A program made the position numbers and the translations under genes. A DNA stretch of 64,000 bases from Cyclina sinensis (taxonomy: Eukaryota > Mollusca > Bivalvia > Venerida > Veneridae): the NCBI GenBank assembly GCA_012932295.1, contig JAAONU010000002.1, forward strand, positions 37,879,521 through 37,943,520, read 5' to 3'. Below, in pieces: positions 44,336-57,009 of the stretch; position 1 is the stretch's first letter, and every line of letters begins with the position of its first letter. The notes under the pieces were generated by a model. That model was not told the origin of the DNA, searched no databases, and saw only the letters and a program-made list of their open reading frames with translations.

Positions 44336-44604
44336 CGTGACCAAAGTGTAGTTTTGCATATAATCACGGTTTTCCTGTCAGATGATTTTCATATTCATGG
44401 TAAATGACATGTTGGGGGAACCATGTTTTTCTCAAAAACAATCTCTTGTTTACAATTTACAGTGTACTGGTACTTGGAGAACATTCTTCAGGCCTGAATT
44501 TTTTTCTTTATACATTTTATGTAAAACAGATCAAGATGAAAAAAAGTGATAATACAAAAAATCTGATAAAACAAAAATCAGTTTGAGGCCCCAAAGAACA
44601 AAAA

Positions 44605-46925
44605 CTTATTTTTATACTCCTGCCAAACTTTGTTTGTAGGGGTATATAGGAGTCTTTTAATGTTGGTCAGTCCATTTTCTGCAGAAATCTTGTGATGTAG
44701 GCTACATCCACAGTTTTAGGAATATCAATTTGAACTTGTGCAAGATCATTAATAAGTGTGGATCTGCCTGAGGTGTTCATTATTCCTCTTTGCCTTTGAC
44801 AAGATGGTATTGCTGAGGCATTAATCACATTCAGTGATAGTTGTAGTTATGCTCCAATCTCCCCTTCGAAGAAACAGGGAATATGCACATGTCGATGAGT
44901 TCATCCTTAGACCAGACCTTGTCTGATCAATAAATAGAGATCGCTTTAGCTTGCAGTCCTCAGATTTAGTTTTGAGGTTGGTCATGACCTGTAAATGACA
45001 TCTATTGTTTTTTAAGGTCAGTATGTCATAGGTCAAGGTTACTGTCACATTGAATTTGAAAACCACGTCCACTCAGTAACTCAAGTACATGCTCCATTTG
45101 GGTGGTTGCACTTACTGAGCAGAAGAACCCTATTTTTTTTAGAGTCAGTAGGTGAAAGGTCAAGGTCAGTGTCACCATGAATTTGAAAATTACTCATACC
45201 ATTAGACCAACAGCCTTCAAACTTCATAGTATGGTTGACCTTATTGAGTAGAAGATTCCTATTGTTTTTGTGGTCAGTAGATGAAAGGTCAAGGTCACGA
45301 TCGCCTTCAATTTGAAAATGGTTTCCATTCAGTAACTCGAGTACCAGTTGACCCACAGCCGTCAAATTTAATAGAGTGCTTGCCCTTATTGCTTAGAAGA
45401 CCCCTATTGCTTTGAGGTCAATAGATCAAAGGTCCAGGTCATGGTTACCTTCAGTTTGAAAATACTTGCCGCTCAGAAACTCAAGTATCTTTTGACAAGG
45501 AGCCTTCAGACTTCATGGAGAGGGTGCCCTTATTGAGTAGAAGACCTCTATTGTTTGTTGAGTCAATAAGTCAAAGGTTAAGGTCATGATCTTATTAATT
45601 TTGAAAATGGTTTCCACTAAAAAAATCAATCACAATTTGATAGAGAGCGTTCAAACTTCATGGAGTGATTGCCCTTACTGAGTTGAAAAGCCCTAGTGTT
45701 TAGTCAATAGGTCAAAGATCAAGGTCACAGTCACCTTCAGTTTAAAAAAAATTGTTTTGGCTCAATAACTTGTGTATTATTTGACCCCAAGTCTTCAAAC
45801 CTCATAGGATGGTTGCCCTTATCAAGTAGAAAAATTCTAGTGTTTTTAAGGTCAGTAGGTCAATGAACAAGTCACCTTGAATTTGAAAACCATTCCCACT
45901 CAATAACTCCAGTATCATTTGACTGACACCTTTCAAACTTCAGAGAGAAGCTGCTCTCACTAAGTGGAATGCCCCTATTGTATGGGGTTTGGGGGGTAGT
46001 AGGTCAAAGTTAGTGGCATTCTTGAATCAAAAGCAGTTTCTGCTAAATAACTCAAGGACCATTTGACACACACCCTTCAAACTTCATGTGTTAGTTGCTC
46101 TTATTAAGTAAAAGACCCCCATTCTTTTTTGGTGTCAGAAGGTTAAAGGTCAAGGTCACTGTCACATTTAATTTGAAAAAAGTTGCTGCTCAATAACTTA
46201 AGTACCATTTCACTTAACCCTTCGAACTTTTTAATATGGTTGATCTAATTGAGCTTTGGTCACCTATTGTTTTTAGTGTCATAAGGTCCAAGGTCAAAGT
46301 CTTAGTCAACTTCAATTTGAAAATGGTTTCTGCTCAAAAGCTCAAGTACTATTTGACCCACATCCTTCAAAATGTCAGTAAGTCAAAGGTCAAGGTCACA
46401 TTCACCTTGAATTTGAAAATGATATCAGCTCAACAAATTGAGTACTATTTGACCTACACCCTTCAAGTTTTACTGAGTGGTTGCCATTATTGAGTAGAAG
46501 GTCCCTGTTGTTTTTGGGATCAGCAGGTCAAAGGTCAAGGTCAGTGTCACATTGAATTTGAAAATGGTTTCTCATGAAAAACCTGAGTACCATTTGAACC
46601 ACTGCCTTTGAACTGCACAGGGTGTTTGCCTTTATTGAGTAGAAGATGTCATTATTTTTGAGGTCAAGGGTCCAGGTCAAGACCACCTTGAATTTGAAAA
46701 CAGTTTCTACTTTAGTATCTTTTGAGCCAGAGCATTTAACCTTCATAGTGTTGTTGCCCTTATTGAGAAGAAAAATGCTATTGTTGTTAAGGTCAGCAGG
46801 TCAAAGGTCACCTTGAATTTGAGAACTGTTTCTGCATAATAACTTCAGTAACATTTGACACACAGTCTGCAAACTTCTAATTTCAAGGGTGGGGGACATG
46901 CATACATGTCATTCTGAAATCTCTT
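44605..46925. mobile_element. Long bivalve repeat, ~20 diverged ~110-bp units with AAGGTCAAGGTCA
   Basis: Opens CTCCTGCCAAACTTTGTTTG + TAGGGGTATATAGGAGTC. Each unit carries TTTGACCCA-like, GCCTTCAAACTTCAT, TTGCCCTTATTGAGTAGAAG and GGTCAAAGGTCAAGGTCAC. Reading frames inside it are artefacts of the repeat. Flanks 44336-44604 and 46926-47055 show nothing. Confidence 0.7.
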
Positions 46926-47055
46926 GTTTGTGTAGTTACACAAAACCTATTGTTTTAACAGAATCGCAAGGATTCTCTTCATTCGTGCCTTTCTATTGTT
47001 GGTTTAATTTTCCCCATTATAATTATCAGTTGTGTAAATAAAAAGTAATTGTTGG

Positions 47056-47252
47056 CGGCATAGTTAAAATAACCATAGGGTGGGATAGTTAAAATAACCG
47101 TAGGGCAGCATAGTTAAAATAACCGTAGGGCAGCATAGTTTAAATTACCATAGGGCAGCATAGTTAAAATTACCGTAGGGTAGCATAGTTAAAATAACCG
47201 TAGGGCAGCATAGTTAAAATAACTGTCGGGCAGCATAGTTAGAATTACCGTA
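47056..47252. repeat. 25-bp minisatellite, about eight copies
   Basis: Unit AGCATAGTTAAAATAACCGT + AGGGC at spacing 25 (ATAGTT at 47060, 47085, 47110 and onward). Copies vary at one to three positions. 47253-47869 shows no feature. Confidence 0.93.
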
Positions 47253-47869
47253 GAGATAATAATCTAAAGATGCGATTGTATTTTATTTTTAGTTTGCTGT
47301 GATATGTATAACTGAATCATAGGTTACTGTGTAGATTTATTGAAACATAAATGTAAAAAAAAAAAATGACAACCATGCTTAAACTACAAGAGTGATAGTT
47401 GTCATTGCGAACTGTTGAAATAAGGTCCTTTTTATGGTCAGCAATATTGATGCATCTTGCTTCTGTATGTGTTTCTGTTAGAACAATCAAATAACATTGG
47501 AGTATAAATTGGAACAGTATATAAAGATGTCCATTATAACTCGACAACCAGCAATGAGAAATGCATTTTAAAAGAAATATACTGCTCCGTTTCTGTTGCA
47601 TAAAATCAGTCATTTGGACTTAAGTTAAAATCACTGCAATTAAACTTTTGTAGCCTTCCACCATATGGAGACCACTTTTCTACAACAGAGTTATTGCTTT
47701 TTATGCATTCTGACTATTCAATGGCTTTGTCTAGACAACTTCTCATAACCTGGTGGAATTCAGCCAAAACTTACACTTATGTTCAGTGCCAAACCTGGTT
47801 GTACATATCTGTGGCATTTTCTAGGTCATTGATTTTCAGAGAGGTTATTGGCCTTTATGGATTTTTCTT

Positions 47870-48895
47870 TTTTATGCCCCCACTTCAAAGAAGAGGGGGT
47901 ATATTGCTTTGCATTTGTCTGTCCGTCGGTCCGTATACCAAATGGTTTCCGACCAATAACTAAAGAATGCTTAGGCCTAGGAACTTCAAACTTGGTAGGA
48001 TGATTTTCCATCACCAGTAGATGACCCCTATTGATTTTGGGGTCAAGGGGTCAAAGGTCAAGGTCACATTGACCTTGTAGGTAGAAATGGTTTCCGACCA
48101 ATAACTAAAGAACACTTAGGCCTAGGAACTTCAAACTTAGTAGGATGATTGTCCATCACCAGTAGATGACCCCTATTGATTTTGGGGTCAAGGGGTCAAA
48201 GGTCAAGGTCACATTGACCTTGTAGGTAGAAACGGTTTCCGACCAATAACTAGAGAACACTTTGACCTAGGTTCACCAAACTTGGTATGCTGGTTGGTCA
48301 TCACTAGTAGATGACCCCTATTGATTTTGAGGTCATTAGGTCAAAGGTCAAGCTCACAGCGACCTTCATCCTTAAAATGGTTTCTGATCAATAACTAGAG
48401 AACGCTTTGACCTAGGTTCACCAAACTTGGTATACTGGTTGGGCATCACCAGTAGATGACCCCTATTGACTTTGAGGTCATTAGGTCAAAGGTCAAGATC
48501 ACAGAGACCTTCATCTTAAAAACGGTTTCTGATCAATAACTAGAGAATGCTTTGACCTAGGTTCACCAAACTTAGTATGCTGGTTGGTCATCACCAGTAG
48601 ATGACCCCCTATTGATTTTGAGGTCATTAGGTCAAAGATCAAGCTCACAGAGACTCTGACTCTAAAAATGGTTTCCGATCAATAACTAGAGAATGCTTTG
48701 ACCTAGGTTCACCAAACTTGGTATGCTGGTTGGTCATAACCAGTTTATGACCCCTATTGATTTTGAGGTCATTAGGTTAAAGGTCAAGGCCACAGAGACC
48801 TTGATCCTAAAAACAGTTTCTGATCAATAACTAGAGAACGCTTTGGCCCAACCACAAGCAATTAGGTGCTGCCGGGGGGGCATTTATGTTTTACA
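47870..48895. mobile_element. 'TATGCCCCC...GGGGGCATTTATG' bivalve repeat, ~150-bp units
   Basis: Opens TTATGCCCCCACTTCAAAGA + AGAGGGGGTAT and a GTCCGTCGGTCCG tract, and closes CCGGGGGGGCATTTATG. Six units repeat AACTTCAAACTTGGTA-like, CACCAGTAGATGACCCC and GGTCAAAGGTCAAGGTCACA. Two units have a perfect GGTCACATTGACC palindrome (48062-48074, 48207-48219). Noncoding. Confidence 0.7.
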
Positions 48896-49113
48896 AACAT
48901 TTCTTGTTTTAATTTCTCCTACACTCTAGGGTGAATTTCAGCTAAACTTTACAAATGTAAACAGTGCCAAGCCTGTTATGCATATCATTAACATTCTTTG
49001 ATTTTTAGCAGAGTTATTGGCCTTTGTTGAAACAAAGCAGAAAGGTAAAAGACAGAATTTTGAAAAAAAAGATAAGGAGTGGAAAAAAGACTTATTGATT
49101 TTGCATTTTATAG

Positions 49114-49287
49114 ATTGTGGAATACCTGATGTCCCTGACCATGGCTCAGTAACTTATGAGGATACATACTACCAAGACACTGCTTCTTTCAGCTGTGATG
49201 CTGGATTTAGTTTGATTGGTACTCGGCATATAGTGTGTCAAGATGGAGGAGAATGGAATGGTTCCCAGCCTATTTGTTTTCATTCAG
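49114..49287 (+). CDS. Sushi exon 22 (cassette 4)
   Basis: Bounded by ATTTTATAG and GTTAGT; 174 bases, phase 1-1. CGIPDVPDHGSVTYEDTYY, FSC, IVC, EWNG and PIC. Cassette subgroup, GFSLIGTRHIVCQDGG. Confidence 0.93.
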
Positions 49288-49422
49288 GTTAGTGGACTAT
49301 GTAAATATTAATAACATAGATTAAAGTGCAAAATCAGCTGGTGTCTGTACAAGTAAGGGAAATCAAGCTGAAGTAAGAAAAAATTCATTTGAACTTTTGC
49401 TTATTGTGGTATTTGTTTCCAA

Positions 49423-50302
49423 CATACCTGCCATACGTCCCGGATCGTCCGGGATTGTCCCGGAAATCGAGGGCCCATCCCGGAGTCCCGGAAAGACACC
49501 CAATGTCCCGGAAAACATCAAAAACGCGCATACCTTTGATCAGGTCAGTCAAATTTTTGACATGCTGCTAATTCTTTAACTATTCGTTATAATATGTTCC
49601 GATTCGGCGAATACACCACATGTCATTGATAACCAATTAACAAATGACTGCTTTCGCCTATCAATTTATTGACTTGTGGTGCATTAATTAATTTTTACGA
49701 TATCTGCCCCTTTCAAAGACTGTCGCTGCCGTAATTGTTGTTAATAGAGATGCTACTTAAATTTAATGCAAACGTGCGTCGACCTTGCCGACAAAGACAA
49801 AGATTTTTAAATCATTAACTTGTTTGTGGTTTGTTTGCTGTCATCAGAATTTGGTATCAATAGAGATGCTGCTTAAAATTAAACTGAGTTTTTCACATAT
49901 AGGTTGGACAAAGAAAAGGTAAGTTTAAAAGGTATTCGTGATGAATATTGTAAAGTTCGATCAAATCGCGCCATGCTGTCATCAAACGCCCGTGATTCAA
50001 CTTGAATTCGAGTTCATGATGTTAATTAATTAATGGTACACAGTTATTATTTTATGATTACTGCTACACAATTACTATGCTCTTGCAACTAAAGTAAAAG
50101 GTTTGAAACTGATGGTACTGATGTGTATTTGAAACACTTGCACGGCTTTCCCGCCAAAAATGGAATCCCGTCCTATTATGTGTACTGCCAACGGTAGGGC
50201 ATTGAAAGTATATGAATAGTTGTATGTCCCGGAAAATTGGCTCAAATCCGGAAATTCGATATCAGAATCCTGGAAATGGCCAGAAAAATTATGGCAGGTA
50301 TG
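49423..50302. mobile_element. CATACCTGCC transposon (880 bp, 8-bp target duplication)
   Basis: TIRs CATACCTGCCATA and TATGGCAGGTATG are flanked by GTTTCCAA at 49415-49422 and 50303-50310. TGTCCCGGAAA motifs recur near both ends. No transposase is seen; the 60-codon frames at 49389-49579 overlap the TIR and are not genes. The TIR start and duplication size match the CATACATGCCG elements at 33082 and 34859. 50311-50567 shows nothing. Confidence 0.85.
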
Positions 50303-50567
50303 GTTTCCAAGGTAACCTGCTGTATTTAAAATCTATTCCTGGTGAACTCTTACAGTGCTAAGATTTCAGATTGTTTAAAGGTGGTCAGCCCAGGTCTACC
50401 TGTTTTTTCAAGAACTTACTTCCAGTGTAATGCCTCCAGCATCTGAGGTCTTTTCAGCTATGTCATTTGTTAGATGATATACATTTAACAGTAAATCATT
50501 TTAAGTCACATCTGTTTTCTATGGAAGAATAATTCATAGCTAGTTACAACACTATATACTATAATTT

Positions 50568-51118
50568 TTATGCCCCCAAAGGGAGGCGTATAGTTTTTGA
50601 ACTGTCCATCCATCCGTCAGTCTGTCTAAAAACTTTAACATTGGCCATAACTTCCGTATTACCAAGTGGATTTACTTCATACTTGGACATAACACCCCTG
50701 TGGACAAGACCTTCCCATTGACCTATATACTTGTATGTTTGACCTTGACCTCTGAATGACCTTCACCTTGAAGATCCAATTGTTCAAAAAGTTTAACATT
50801 AGCCATAAATTCATTATTAGTAAGTGGATTTTCTTCATACTTGGACACAACACCCCTTTGGACAAGACCTTCCCACTGACCTATATTTATTTGACCTTGA
50901 CCCTTGAATGACCTTTACCCTGAATATCCAGTTGCCAAAAAACTTTAACAATGGCCATGACCTCCTTTTTAGAAAGTCGATTTACTTCATACTTGGACAC
51001 AACACCCCTTTTGACAAGACCTTCCCTTTGACCTTGACCCTTGAATGACTGGTCTTCAGCTCAAAGTCAAAGCACCACTTCGGGCCATTGTCATCTTACA
51101 GTGACAGTTCTTGTTTGG
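50568..51118. mobile_element. 'TATGCCCCCAAAGGGAGGCGTATA' bivalve repeat
   Basis: Opens TTATGCCCCCAAAGGGAGGC. Three ~170-base units repeat ACTTTAACATTGGCCATAA-like, TTCATACTTGGACA, AACACCCC and TTTGACCTTGACC. It ends CAGTGACAGTTCTTGTTTG. Noncoding. Confidence 0.65.
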
Positions 51119-51197
51119 GTAAATTTTCTATTTTGGAATTCTTCTTGATATACAGATTTCTTGGTAATTAATTTGCTATGTCCTTTTAATTTTCCAG

Positions 51198-51239
51198 GTC
51201 CTACTCCACAGCCAACAAGTGACCCATTTATAGATATAA
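51198..51239 (+). CDS. Linker exon 5 (Thr/Pro-rich)
   Basis: Bounded by TTTTCCAG and GTAAGT; 42 bases, phase 1-1, coding GPTPQPTSDPFIDI. Same cassette position as the other linkers. Confidence 0.77.
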
Positions 51240-51562
51240 GTAAGTTATACATTGATTGCCAAATTGTTTGTTTTTCCCTTGCTTGATTAAAGTTATGTAA
51301 GACAAACATTCAGTAAAAGAAATCAAAACTGTAAGAAGAGCACAGATTGAGTTAGGCAGTAGGGTAGGGGAAAATTCATGCTAGTAACTGGTAAAAAGGC
51401 TTTACTGGAACAGTTAGTATTTTTGTAAAAGAACTATTATTGATAAAGAATTTTCAAGATAATGCTTTGCGACATACTTTTATTTATAATGATTGTCTTA
51501 ATCACTTAAGTTAATAACAACAAGTTTTTGTACTTGAACTTACATAGGATTCTTCATTTCAG

Positions 51563-52147
51563 CATGTGGATTCAGGAATGCAGATATTGTATTTGGATTT
51601 GCCTTCTCAAGCTCTACAAAAGCATCAGACTTTGGACACATGAAGACCTTTCTTAAAACTGTCATTGACCGTTCAGATATTGATAGTGGTAGTGTACAGC
51701 TTGGCAGCTATGTATTTGATACAATTGTTAGAGGAAACTTTCTTATTAGTTTAAACATGTTCAGATCCCGCACAGAGCAAACTGATGCAGTTGAGAGCTT
51801 ACAATACATTCCTGCTTCAGTCAGTAAGTCAGGACTAGCAGTGGGTCTTCAGCAGGTGCTTGATATGTTGACAGCCACTGGCTCTGGTAGAAGACCAGAG
51901 GTACCAGCTTATGCATTTATTGTAATGGACACAAATGTTGATTTTAGTGGTTCATCCACTATTGCTGACCAGATTAGAGCTGAAGGTATTGTCCTCAGCT
52001 TCATTCTCATAGACTTTAATTTTGTATCACTGCAGTCTGTGACAGAGCTAGTTTATGCGCCAGATAGAAACTACAACTTGAATCTAGCCAGTTACCTGGC
52101 CTTAGGAATGACAGCTTCCATGAGTTTGTTCAGTGAGGAAGAATGTG
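51563..52147 (+). CDS. VWA-like exon 5
   Basis: Bounded by TCATTTCAG and GTATGT; 585 bases, phase 1-1, the longest of the six. From CGFRNADIVFGFAFSSST to FSEEEC. SDIDSGSVQLGSYVFDTIV and AFIVMDTNVD are conserved. The MIDAS Asp is Ala (FAFSSS), the Thr loop is SGLAVGL, the third Asp is kept. Extra residues lie near VSLQSVTELVYAP. Confidence 0.92.
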
Positions 52148-52330
52148 GTATGTAGTACTTTCCAGTTCCAATGATTTTTATTCTAAGATAGCAGCAGACC
52201 TGTCTTATAGTGGACATGCTAAGATTGCAAAGTTCGGATTACTGTAACCTCTTGTTGATAAATGGTGATTGGTCGGGACCCTTCTGCTGACTCTGTTTTT
52301 TTGTGTGAAAAGTTGGCAGATTCTGTAAAG

Positions 52331-52925
52331 TTTTTATGCCCCCACCACATAGCATGGGGCATATAGATTTGCACTCATCCGTCAGTAAGTATGTATATCT
52401 GGTCTCCTACACTTATGGCTGGATTGAAACCAAACTTGCACACATAATTGACCACAATGCATAGTTGTGCAAGAAATAAAGAAATTTTTTTCTCTGATAA
52501 GTTTTCACTGGATTATTGCGCTTTGTTAATTTTTCATGCTTACCATATATAGTAAATCATGTGTGTGCAACTCCTCCTACCAACATCTCATAATGTTTGC
52601 ATACTTATTACATACATATAATAACCTAAATAATACTGAAATCCAATGTTTTCATAGCTATTTAAAATAATTACAGTATTGATAAATAGGTGAAAGACTT
52701 ATGGAAGAAAGGGTTGTTATTGAGTTATGGAAGTATGACATTGTGAAAGAGGTATAACAGCTAACACATTTTGAAAAAAAAAAAATTGTAAAGTGAAGTA
52801 CTCTTAGCCTATCAAGAATTTAACTGTATATCCATTGTTTTCCTGGGTAATAATTTCCCTTTCTGTGACAATTCCCAATTGTGGGAGCATCAGTGTCCAA
52901 TGGACAAGTCTAGTTTAGGATTAAT
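52331..52925. mobile_element. 'ATGCCCCCACCACATAGCATGGGGCATA' bivalve repeat
   Basis: Opens with an inverted CCCCCACCAC ... CATGGGGCAT motif and ends GGGAGCATCAGTGTCCAATG + GACAAGTCTAG, matching the end of the element at 11094-11905. Noncoding. 52148-52330 and 52926-53236 show nothing. Confidence 0.6.
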
Positions 52926-53236
52926 TTTCATGAGAGTTTGATATGTTGCTTTATAATATACTGGGAAACTTAGATATATAGGCTGAACTCACACAGAAAT
53001 TTGTAAACTCTTGATTATAAGTCTGCAATATACTAAGTAAAAATGTATGGGATGAAAAAGTTCAGTAAACTATCACATTTGAAAAACCAGTAAATTTAAT
53101 AAAATACCAATATAATTCAAATGTAAACTGTTTCTTTTTAGTTTGTTTGTTCAGCAGAATTCTCGAATCGTTTGCATGCATTTCATGGAGATTTTATTTA
53201 TTTTCTTAGCTACCAGGGATAATTTGTATTTTGCAG

Positions 53237-53428
53237 ATTGTGGTTTACTTCCTGATCTTGTAAATGGCACAATTACATATGAAAAAAGTGTAGCTTACCC
53301 AGCAACCTTTTATCTCGATGTTGCTACTTTCTCCTGTGATGAAGGATTTGAACTTGTTGGTTCCCAGCAAGTTGTCTGTCAGCATGGTGGATTGTGGAAT
53401 GGTTCCTTGCCTGTGTGTAGACCAAGAG
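53237..53428 (+). CDS. Sushi exon 23 (cassette 5, with insert)
   Basis: Bounded by ATTTTGCAG and GTTTGA; 192 bases, phase 1-1, the longest sushi exon here. CGLLPDLVNGTITYEKSVA, FSC, VVC, LWNG and PVC. Compared with exons 19-24 it has about six extra residues (KSVAYPA region) before FYLDVATFSC. Confidence 0.92.
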
Positions 53429-53764
53429 GTTTGATATAATTCGTAGTCATTCACAGTTCTTTGTTGCCAGTTGGTCAAAATTTATGATGTTTATGTATGA
53501 ATGGGGTCTCATTAATACACAGCTTGACATTTCTGCTACATGTTTTGTTATACAGCAGTTTGTTTAGCAGAAAAAATACTGAATTTAGCAAATGTAACAG
53601 CTCCATCAAAAGTTGCCCTTTTTATTTGGATGAAAACAATGTCTATGTATCCTAGTTCTTTGCTCAAACAGTATTATCATTACCCCCTGATCAAACAATA
53701 GATGTAAATAAAAGACTAATACTATGTAAGATTGGTCAGTCACATTGCAACAATATTTATTTTT

Positions 53765-54560
53765 ATATGCCCAAAGGGCATCCATCCATTAGCAATTTGG
53801 TTTCCGGAGGACAACTTGATACTATTTGGCCTCCAGTCTTTTAACTTCATTTGATTATTGCCCACATTGTGTGGATTGATTTTGGAGTCAGTAGCTCAAA
53901 GGTCAAGGTCACAGTGACATTACATTGAAAACCATTTCTGCCATGTAACTTGACAATCACTTTATATCATGATTGCACACTTTGAGTGGATGACCCCTAC
54001 ACATTTTGGGGTCAGTATGTCAAAGGTCAAGGTCACAGTGACCTAAATGTTTAGAATCATTTACACTCTGTAAGTCGATCAACAACCATTTGTCATAGAG
54101 ACTAAAATTTCTATAATGGTTGCACAGATTGAGTGAATGAACCCTATTGAATTTGGGGTCAGTAGGTCAAGGGTCAAGGTCACATTGACCTAAGCACTGA
54201 AAACTATTTCCGCTGTAAAACTTTATAACCATTTGTCAGACAGACTTTAAACTTGATATGATGATTGATTACATTGAGGAAATGACCCCCATACATCTTA
54301 GGATCAGTAGGTCAGATGTCAAGGTCACAGTGACCTAAACACTGTAAAACATTTCTGCTTTATAACTTGGCAACTGCTTCCCATACAGACTTAAATTTCT
54401 TAGGATGATCATCATTGATTACATGACCCCTATACTGTTCGGGGTAAGTACATAAAACATTGTCAAGGTGACAATCAACTTAACAATCAATATTTCTGCA
54501 CTATAACTTGATAACCATGCATCACAGCATGAACATCATAACTTCTGAAAGTTTGACATT
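53765..54560. mobile_element. Bivalve repeat with three perfect GGTCAnnnTGACC palindromes
   Basis: Units of about 145 bases contain CATTTGTCA, TTAAACTT, GGGGTCAGTAGGTCAAAGGT and AAGGTCACAGTGACCTAA. Perfect palindromes lie at 54031-54043, 54178-54190 and 54323-54335, with a one-mismatch site near 53912. Noncoding. 53429-53764 and 54561-55284 show nothing. Confidence 0.65.
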
Positions 54561-55284
54561 TATACAAATTATAAAACCTAAAATTCAGGTATGATAAAAT
54601 TCTAAAATTAAAATTAGAAAATGTTAATAAACAAAATATTATAAATCAAAAACAAAAAATTCAAAATTTAAACAAATCATTTAATTCCAAAGCCTAAAGT
54701 TTCCTCCCTTTTATCACAAATGCATCAAACTTAGAAAAAAAAAACTACCAGTGATGCTCTTGTTGAAGATATGCATTACAATTTATATCATTCAAATAGA
54801 AATCAACATTATATTATGAAAATCAATGAATTCAACATGAGTGTGCAAATGTAAGTGTAATGAAAGCCTTGTAAAAACATCAGTGGTCACAAAAGAACAT
54901 ATTACTGTGATAGTGTACACATTCTCGGGAACAGGCAGGAGGGAAGTGAAACTTCAGTCTTTACTTTACACATGAATAGACCACAGAAATCCACAGAAAA
55001 AAAATTGTGTAGGTAATGATTGAATGAATTAAGGATATATATATTTGTCTTTTCTTCAGAGAAAAATAAATTGAGATATTGCTTTATCTGTAATGTTTTA
55101 TAATTTTACAATCAAATACACAGATACAGATATATCATAGCACAAAGACTCAACATTGAGCAATACATGGTTTTCACCAGTCTGAAAAATGAACATTGAC
55201 ATCCCTTTTTGAAACAGTTTTGTCCTTCTGTATTCAAACTGTATCAATATATTTTCATAACTGTAGTTTTGTCTTAACTTTCAG

Positions 55285-55335
55285 GAGTTACTGAGTCCCC
55301 AGTAACCACACCTACAGTACCTGTGATTGATACAA
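55285..55335 (+). CDS. Linker exon 6 (Thr/Pro-rich)
   Basis: Bounded by ACTTTCAG and GTAAGT; 51 bases, phase 1-1, coding GVTESPVTTPTVPVIDT. Same cassette position as the other linkers. Confidence 0.8.
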
Positions 55336-55432
55336 GTAAGTAATTTTGTAATTGTTCTGTTCTAGCCTTAAAATGTATTAAATGCAGATTAGAACTCTGA
55401 CAGAATTTCATGGGAAAAGTCCTGCATATTAT

Positions 55433-56600
55433 TATACCCCCACAAACGAAGTTTGAGGGGGTATATAGGAGTGAGCTTGGTGGTTGGTCTGTCGGTCCGT
55501 CATGGTTTCCGGACGATAACTCATGAAAGGCTAGACAGATTTAAACAATTTTTGGTACACAGCTGTAACATCATAAGATACAGGTCAAGTTCGATATTGG
55601 GGCTGGTGGGGCCAAGGTCAAGGTCACTGTGACTAAAATTAGAAAAAAAGGTTTCCGGACAGTAACTCATGAAAGGCTTGACAGATTTAAACAATTTTTG
55701 GTACACAGATGTAACATCGATATTGGGGCTGATGGGGCCAATGTCAAGTCACTGTTATTAAAAAAAGAAAAACGGTTTCTGGACAATAACTCATGAATAG
55801 CTTGACAGATTTAAACAATTTTTGGTACACTGTAACATCATAACATACAGGTCAACTTCGATATTGGGGCTGATGGGGCCAATGTCAAGGTCACTGTTAC
55901 TAAAAATAATAAAATGGTTGAAAAATGGTTTCCAGATGATAACTCATGAAATCTTGACAAGATTTAAACAATTATCGGTACACAGGTGTAACATCACAAG
56001 ATACAGGTCAAGTTTGATATTGGGGCTGGTGGGGCCAAGGTCAAGGTCACTGTTACTGAAAATAAAAAATAAATGATTTCTGCTCAATAAGTTGATTTAG
56101 GAATGAGATATTGTGATGAAATTTGCTGTAAAGGTAGCTTCTATGAAGACGACACTTGGGATTGAAAATTTTACCAGTTGGGTCAAGGTCACTGTTTGCT
56201 TAAACTAAAAATAGGAAAACTGGTTTCTGGATAATAACTCATGAAAGGCTTGACAGATTTAAACCATGTTTGGTACACAGGTGTAACATCATAAAATACA
56301 GGTCAGGTTTGACTTTGGGGCTGCTGAGGTCAAGGTCACTGTTACTAAAAATTAAAAACAAGGTTTCTGCTCAATAACTTGAGTTACGAATGAGATATTG
56401 TGATGATAAAGACGATGCTTGGGGATTGAAAATTGGGCCAGTTGGATCAGGGTCACTGTTCACTTTAACTAAGAATAGAAAAAACAGTTTCTGGATGATA
56501 CCTCATGAGTTACAGGAACAGTCAGGGATTTATTCCCAGATGGCTAAGGATGCATTCAAGCCCAAATATGTACTTGTAAAATTTGATGATGATCGTGTTT
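55433..56600. mobile_element. 'TATACCCCCACAAACGAAGTTTG' bivalve repeat
   Basis: Opens ATACCCCCACAAACGAAGTT + TGAGGGGGTATATAGGAGTG. Units of about 120-130 bases repeat GGTTTCCGGACGATAACTCA, TTTGGTACACAG and GGGGCCAAGGTCAAGGTCAC. Noncoding; it ends weakly near 56600. 56601-57009 shows nothing. Confidence 0.65.
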
Positions 56601-57009
56601 GAAGTAAAGCTTGTGAATGCTCTAGATGTCTTATCCTTGAAGAGATCAGCTAGAGCATCAGCTAGTTCTACTAGAAAATATACAGTTCAATGGTCTACCA
56701 GTATTTGTTTTCTCTATATACAATATTATTTAATATAAAATAAATACATATTTCCATGATTCTTATGTCACTTCATGCCATTGATTCTAAGCTTTCCAGT
56801 TCCAGTACCACAAACCCATGTGGGGGTATTAATCACCTTTAGTGAACTTTAGTTTTACAGGTTATGCATCATCAGCTAAGTATGAACATGATTTAAGATG
56901 AATTTTGGTTGAATCATGTCATATATTTGAAACAATACTGAACCTTATGATTATTTTTACAGCAGTTCTCTTAAAATCTTTTAATAAGTTCATTGAGAAG
57001 GTCATGTTT

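Noticed and set aside
45081..45365. Frames in the 44605-46925 repeat (also 46236-46493 and 55822-56076)
   Set aside because: Similar peptides arise from the repeated AAGGTCAAGGTCA units on either strand; no splice or start support.
49389..49579. Two overlapping 60-codon frames rich in Pro and Arg
   Set aside because: They run across the left TIR of the 880-bp transposon.
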